Positions 54,045 to 55,841 of a stretch of 55,841 bases of DNA are shown one piece after another; position 1 is the stretch's first letter; each line of letters begins with the position of its first letter. Under the pieces are notes generated by a model. The model did not search any database. It saw only the letters and a list, made by a program, of their open reading frames with translations, and had not been told where the DNA came from. The position numbers and the translations under genes are program-made. Origin of the DNA: CAZDXB01 sp964509335 (GTDB lineage: Bacteria > Bacteroidota > Ignavibacteria > Kapaibacteriales > UBA2268); NCBI GenBank assembly GCA_964509335.1, contig CAZDXB010000020.1, positions 1 to 55,841 of the forward strand. Reading direction: 5' to 3'.

Positions 54045-54275
54045 TCACTTAAGTAAATCGACAATGTCTTTGACGGGCAAAACCCTCCCAGAGGATTTAA
54101 CTTTGCCGTCAACTACTAATCCGGGAGTCATCAAAATTCCATACTCCATTATCTTCTGAATATCGGTTATATATTCATAATCTACTTCTTTCCCCGTTTG
54201 CTGGATAGCCAACTGAACGTTTTCATCTAATTTCTTACACTTAGCGCACCCGGGACCTAAAACTTTCATTTCCAT
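54045..54275 (-). CDS. Small thioredoxin-like protein (TM0996/MTH895 type)
   Basis: 76 residues with the glutaredoxin-like fold. The active-site motif is CAKC (residues 9-12, in GPGCAKCKKLDENVQ), and the cis-Pro lies in MTPGLVVDGKVKSSGRVLP. This subfamily often accompanies permeases of the ArsP/DUF318 type. AGGAGG sits 5 bases before the ATG, one of the strongest ribosome sites in the window. Probably cytoplasmic, acting as reductant for its neighbours. Confidence 0.88.
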   Translation of the reverse strand: MEMKVLGPGCAKCKKLDENVQLAIQQTGKEVDYEYITDIQKIMEYGILMTPGLVVDGKVKSSGRVLPVKDIVDLLK

Positions 54276-54295
54276 TTTTACCTCCTATTATATTT

Positions 54296-55594
54296 TTAAA
54301 AAACACTTCCATAAATCATTCCTGAAATAGTTGACATTATTACAACTAGAACAATATAAGCTCCAGTTTTCTTCCATCCAACAACGCTCTTAATTACTAA
54401 CATATTCGGCAAAGATAAAGCGGGACCCGCCAAAAGCAAAGCCAAAGCGGGACCTTTAGCCATTCCGCTTCCAATCAACCCTTGCAGAATCGGAATTTCT
54501 GTCAAAGTTGCAAAATACATAAAAGCGCCTACGACTGAAGCAAACAAATTAGAAAATATTGAATTATCGCCCACAGCAGAATTAATCCACTCAGATGGAA
54601 TTATTCCCTCATTGCCGGGCCTTCCGAGCGCAAATCCGGCAATCAGCACCCCGTAAAACAGCAAAGGCATTATTTGTTTGGTAAAATCCCATGTCGCGTC
54701 GAACCATGAACTTGCTTCGCCTCCGCTTGTTGAAGTAACCCATGATAATCCGATTATTGCCGCAATAAACGGTATCATTGGTTCATTGTTGAATAAAAGC
54801 GCGAGTATTATTACCGGAAACGATATTATTAAAAGTTTCTTTTTACTTATATCAAACCATGCAAGAAGCGCTATCAGCAAGCCAATCGAAAAAGCAGCCG
54901 TTAGATACCATTTTATTGAATATATAAACGCCCAGAAATCAGCCGAATTATCAGGGTTGCCCCAATTCGAAAATATAAGGATTCCGACCATTAACGCAAA
55001 ATAAATTCCATTCTTCCAAAGCGGTCTTTCACTTCCATCGTCAGGCACAGCCATTTGGGCGTTAGCTTTATCTAATTCCTCTTTTCTGAATATGAATTGC
55101 ATCATAATACCAATGATAATGCTGAAAACGACAGCTCCCAAAGCGCGTGCAATTCCTATTTCGATACCGAGGACATTTGCGGTCAAGATTACCGCCATAA
55201 CATTAATAGCCGGACCTGAGTACAGAAACGTAGTAGCAGGTCCTAATCCCGCCCCCATCCTGTATATTCCGGCAAATAACGGCAATACTGTGCAAGAACA
55301 AACCGCTAAAATTCCGCCCGATACTGAAGCAACCCCATATGCTAAAACTTTATTAGCTTTTGCTCCAAGATACTTCATTACTGACTGCTGGCTAATAAAA
55401 ACGCTTATAGCGCCGGCAATAAAGAACGCGGGCAGAAGACATAGTATCACGTGTTCCTGTGCATACCATTTCGTTAGATGCAGCGCTTCAAAAATCGCGT
55501 TGTCAAATCTTGGCTCTCCAAGAGGCAGATAGAAGAAACCTGCAAAGACAATTCCGATTACTAATAATATCTTTCCTTCTGTTTTCCAGTTCAT
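54296..55594 (-). CDS. ArsP/DUF318-type permease
   Basis: 432 residues with about ten membrane segments. The family hallmark is a Cys-Ser-Cys turn between two half repeats: ILAVCSCTVLPLFAGIYRMG, followed by LGPATTFLYSGPAINV; the second half carries GLIGSGMAKGPALALLLAGPALS. Members export methylated or aromatic trivalent arsenicals (ArsP) or serve as unknown metal or sulfur permeases. The neighbours (CxxC thioredoxins, ArsG/ArsF) support a thiol-reactive metalloid substrate. It overlaps the YeeE/YedE gene by 4 bases. Codon choice (many GCA, ATA, AAT) looks different from central genes, suggesting acquisition. Confidence 0.8.
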   Translation of the reverse strand: MNWKTEGKILLVIGIVFAGFFYLPLGEPRFDNAIFEALHLTKWYAQEHVILCLLPAFFIAGAISVFISQQSVMKYLGAKANKVLAYGVASVSGGILAVCSCTVLPLFAGIYRMGAGLGPATTFLYSGPAINVMAVILTANVLGIEIGIARALGAVVFSIIIGIMMQFIFRKEELDKANAQMAVPDDGSERPLWKNGIYFALMVGILIFSNWGNPDNSADFWAFIYSIKWYLTAAFSIGLLIALLAWFDISKKKLLIISFPVIILALLFNNEPMIPFIAAIIGLSWVTSTSGGEASSWFDATWDFTKQIMPLLFYGVLIAGFALGRPGNEGIIPSEWINSAVGDNSIFSNLFASVVGAFMYFATLTEIPILQGLIGSGMAKGPALALLLAGPALSLPNMLVIKSVVGWKKTGAYIVLVVIMSTISGMIYGSVF

Positions 55595-55841
55595 ATTATT
55601 TCTCTCCCTATCTTACCGCCCATTAAATAAAAATACGTTGCCGCCCAGTTAGCAAGTAAAACAAAGATTCCGAAAATAAAATTGCCAATACTCATTAGCC
55701 CCCAACCTGACAGAATATTGCCGATGGAGCAACCTCTTGTCATTGCCGCACCTATTCCTATTAACAATCCTCCGAGTAAAGCAACCAAAGTTTGCGAAGG
55801 GTCTTTCGGTAATAGCTTTGCTTGTCCGGATAAAGCTCCGG
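55591..55841 (-). CDS. YeeE/YedE-family transporter, 5' truncated at window edge
   Basis: The last ~83 codons of a membrane protein; the frame stays open to the window end, so the start lies outside. The conserved block is ALLGGLLIGIGAAMTRGCSI, continuing GNILSGWGLMSIGNFIFG, with the Cys of the YeeE/YedE (DUF395) thiosulfate-uptake family. A final membrane helix leads to a short KIGREII tail. It overlaps the ArsP-type permease start by 4 bases, so the two are cotranslated. Sulfur uptake beside thiol-dependent detoxification is a plausible but unproven pairing. Confidence 0.82.
   Translation of the reverse strand, partial: GALSGQAKLLPKDPSQTLVALLGGLLIGIGAAMTRGCSIGNILSGWGLMSIGNFIFGIFVLLANWAATYFYLMGGKIGREII

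Overview
The window looks like a draft or metagenome-assembled scaffold from the Bacteroidota/Chlorobiota/Ignavibacteriota (FCB) group. Three secreted proteins end in a type IX secretion (T9SS) sorting domain. There is an outer-membrane receptor with a carboxypeptidase-regulatory domain, a VTC/DUF4956/DUF2490/CotH cluster, and several promoters of the form TTTG-N19..21-TAnnTTTG. I cannot name a genus. Four runs of exactly 100 N are scaffold gaps. Three lie in tandem repeats and one lies inside a multi-PAS kinase gene.

Layout: a tyrosine recombinase (20-844); a GPP34-like protein, a T9SS cargo and a methyltransferase (1308-3754); an old-yellow-enzyme flavoprotein divergent from a nitroreductase (3818-6439); a gap; an outer-membrane receptor and a radical SAM protein (6764-10416); ppx with a small overlapping ORF, a small membrane protein, trpS and a LiaF-like protein (10834-14591); a hairpin cluster; a double-propeller T9SS cargo and a nuclease lipoprotein (15159-17819); thyX and a LolA-like protein; an orphan 2-oxoacid dehydrogenase E2 gene flanked by palindrome arrays (19549-22085); a kaiC-kaiB-histidine kinase operon (22096-29668); ADP-forming acyl-CoA synthetase; a probably chimeric AAA/TOPRIM-like ORF; metG, an lpxH-like gene, a transport lipoprotein, coaX and a lone ATPase domain; tRNA-Lys; the CotH/DUF2490/DUF4956/VTC operon (39129-44791); rpmH-rnpA-yidD-yidC; a DegT aminotransferase, an M14 carboxypeptidase and purF; an interrupted tRNA copy followed by tRNA-Phe; and an ArsG/ArsF/thioredoxin/permease/YeeE cluster that runs off the end.

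The two most system-like regions are as follows. (1) kaiC, kaiB and a giant kinase (GAF, at least 11 PAS, HisKA, HATPase, receiver) overlap head to tail, with KaiC keeping both ATPase sites and a Ser-Ser pair at the phosphorylation position but lacking the long C-terminal tail. (2) A polyphosphate-polymerase-like VTC protein, a DUF4956 membrane protein, a DUF2490 barrel and a secreted CotH kinase form one operon behind its own promoter and a leader of more than 300 nt.

The intergenic DNA is unusual. It is full of near-perfect palindromes with loops of 0-5 nt. Some belong to one sequence family with compensatory arm changes and others share only geometry. There is also a ~200-bp MITE-like element with 14-bp terminal inverted repeats and related fragments. 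A 17-bp-stem hairpin sits in the D-loop position of a duplicated tRNA 5' half.
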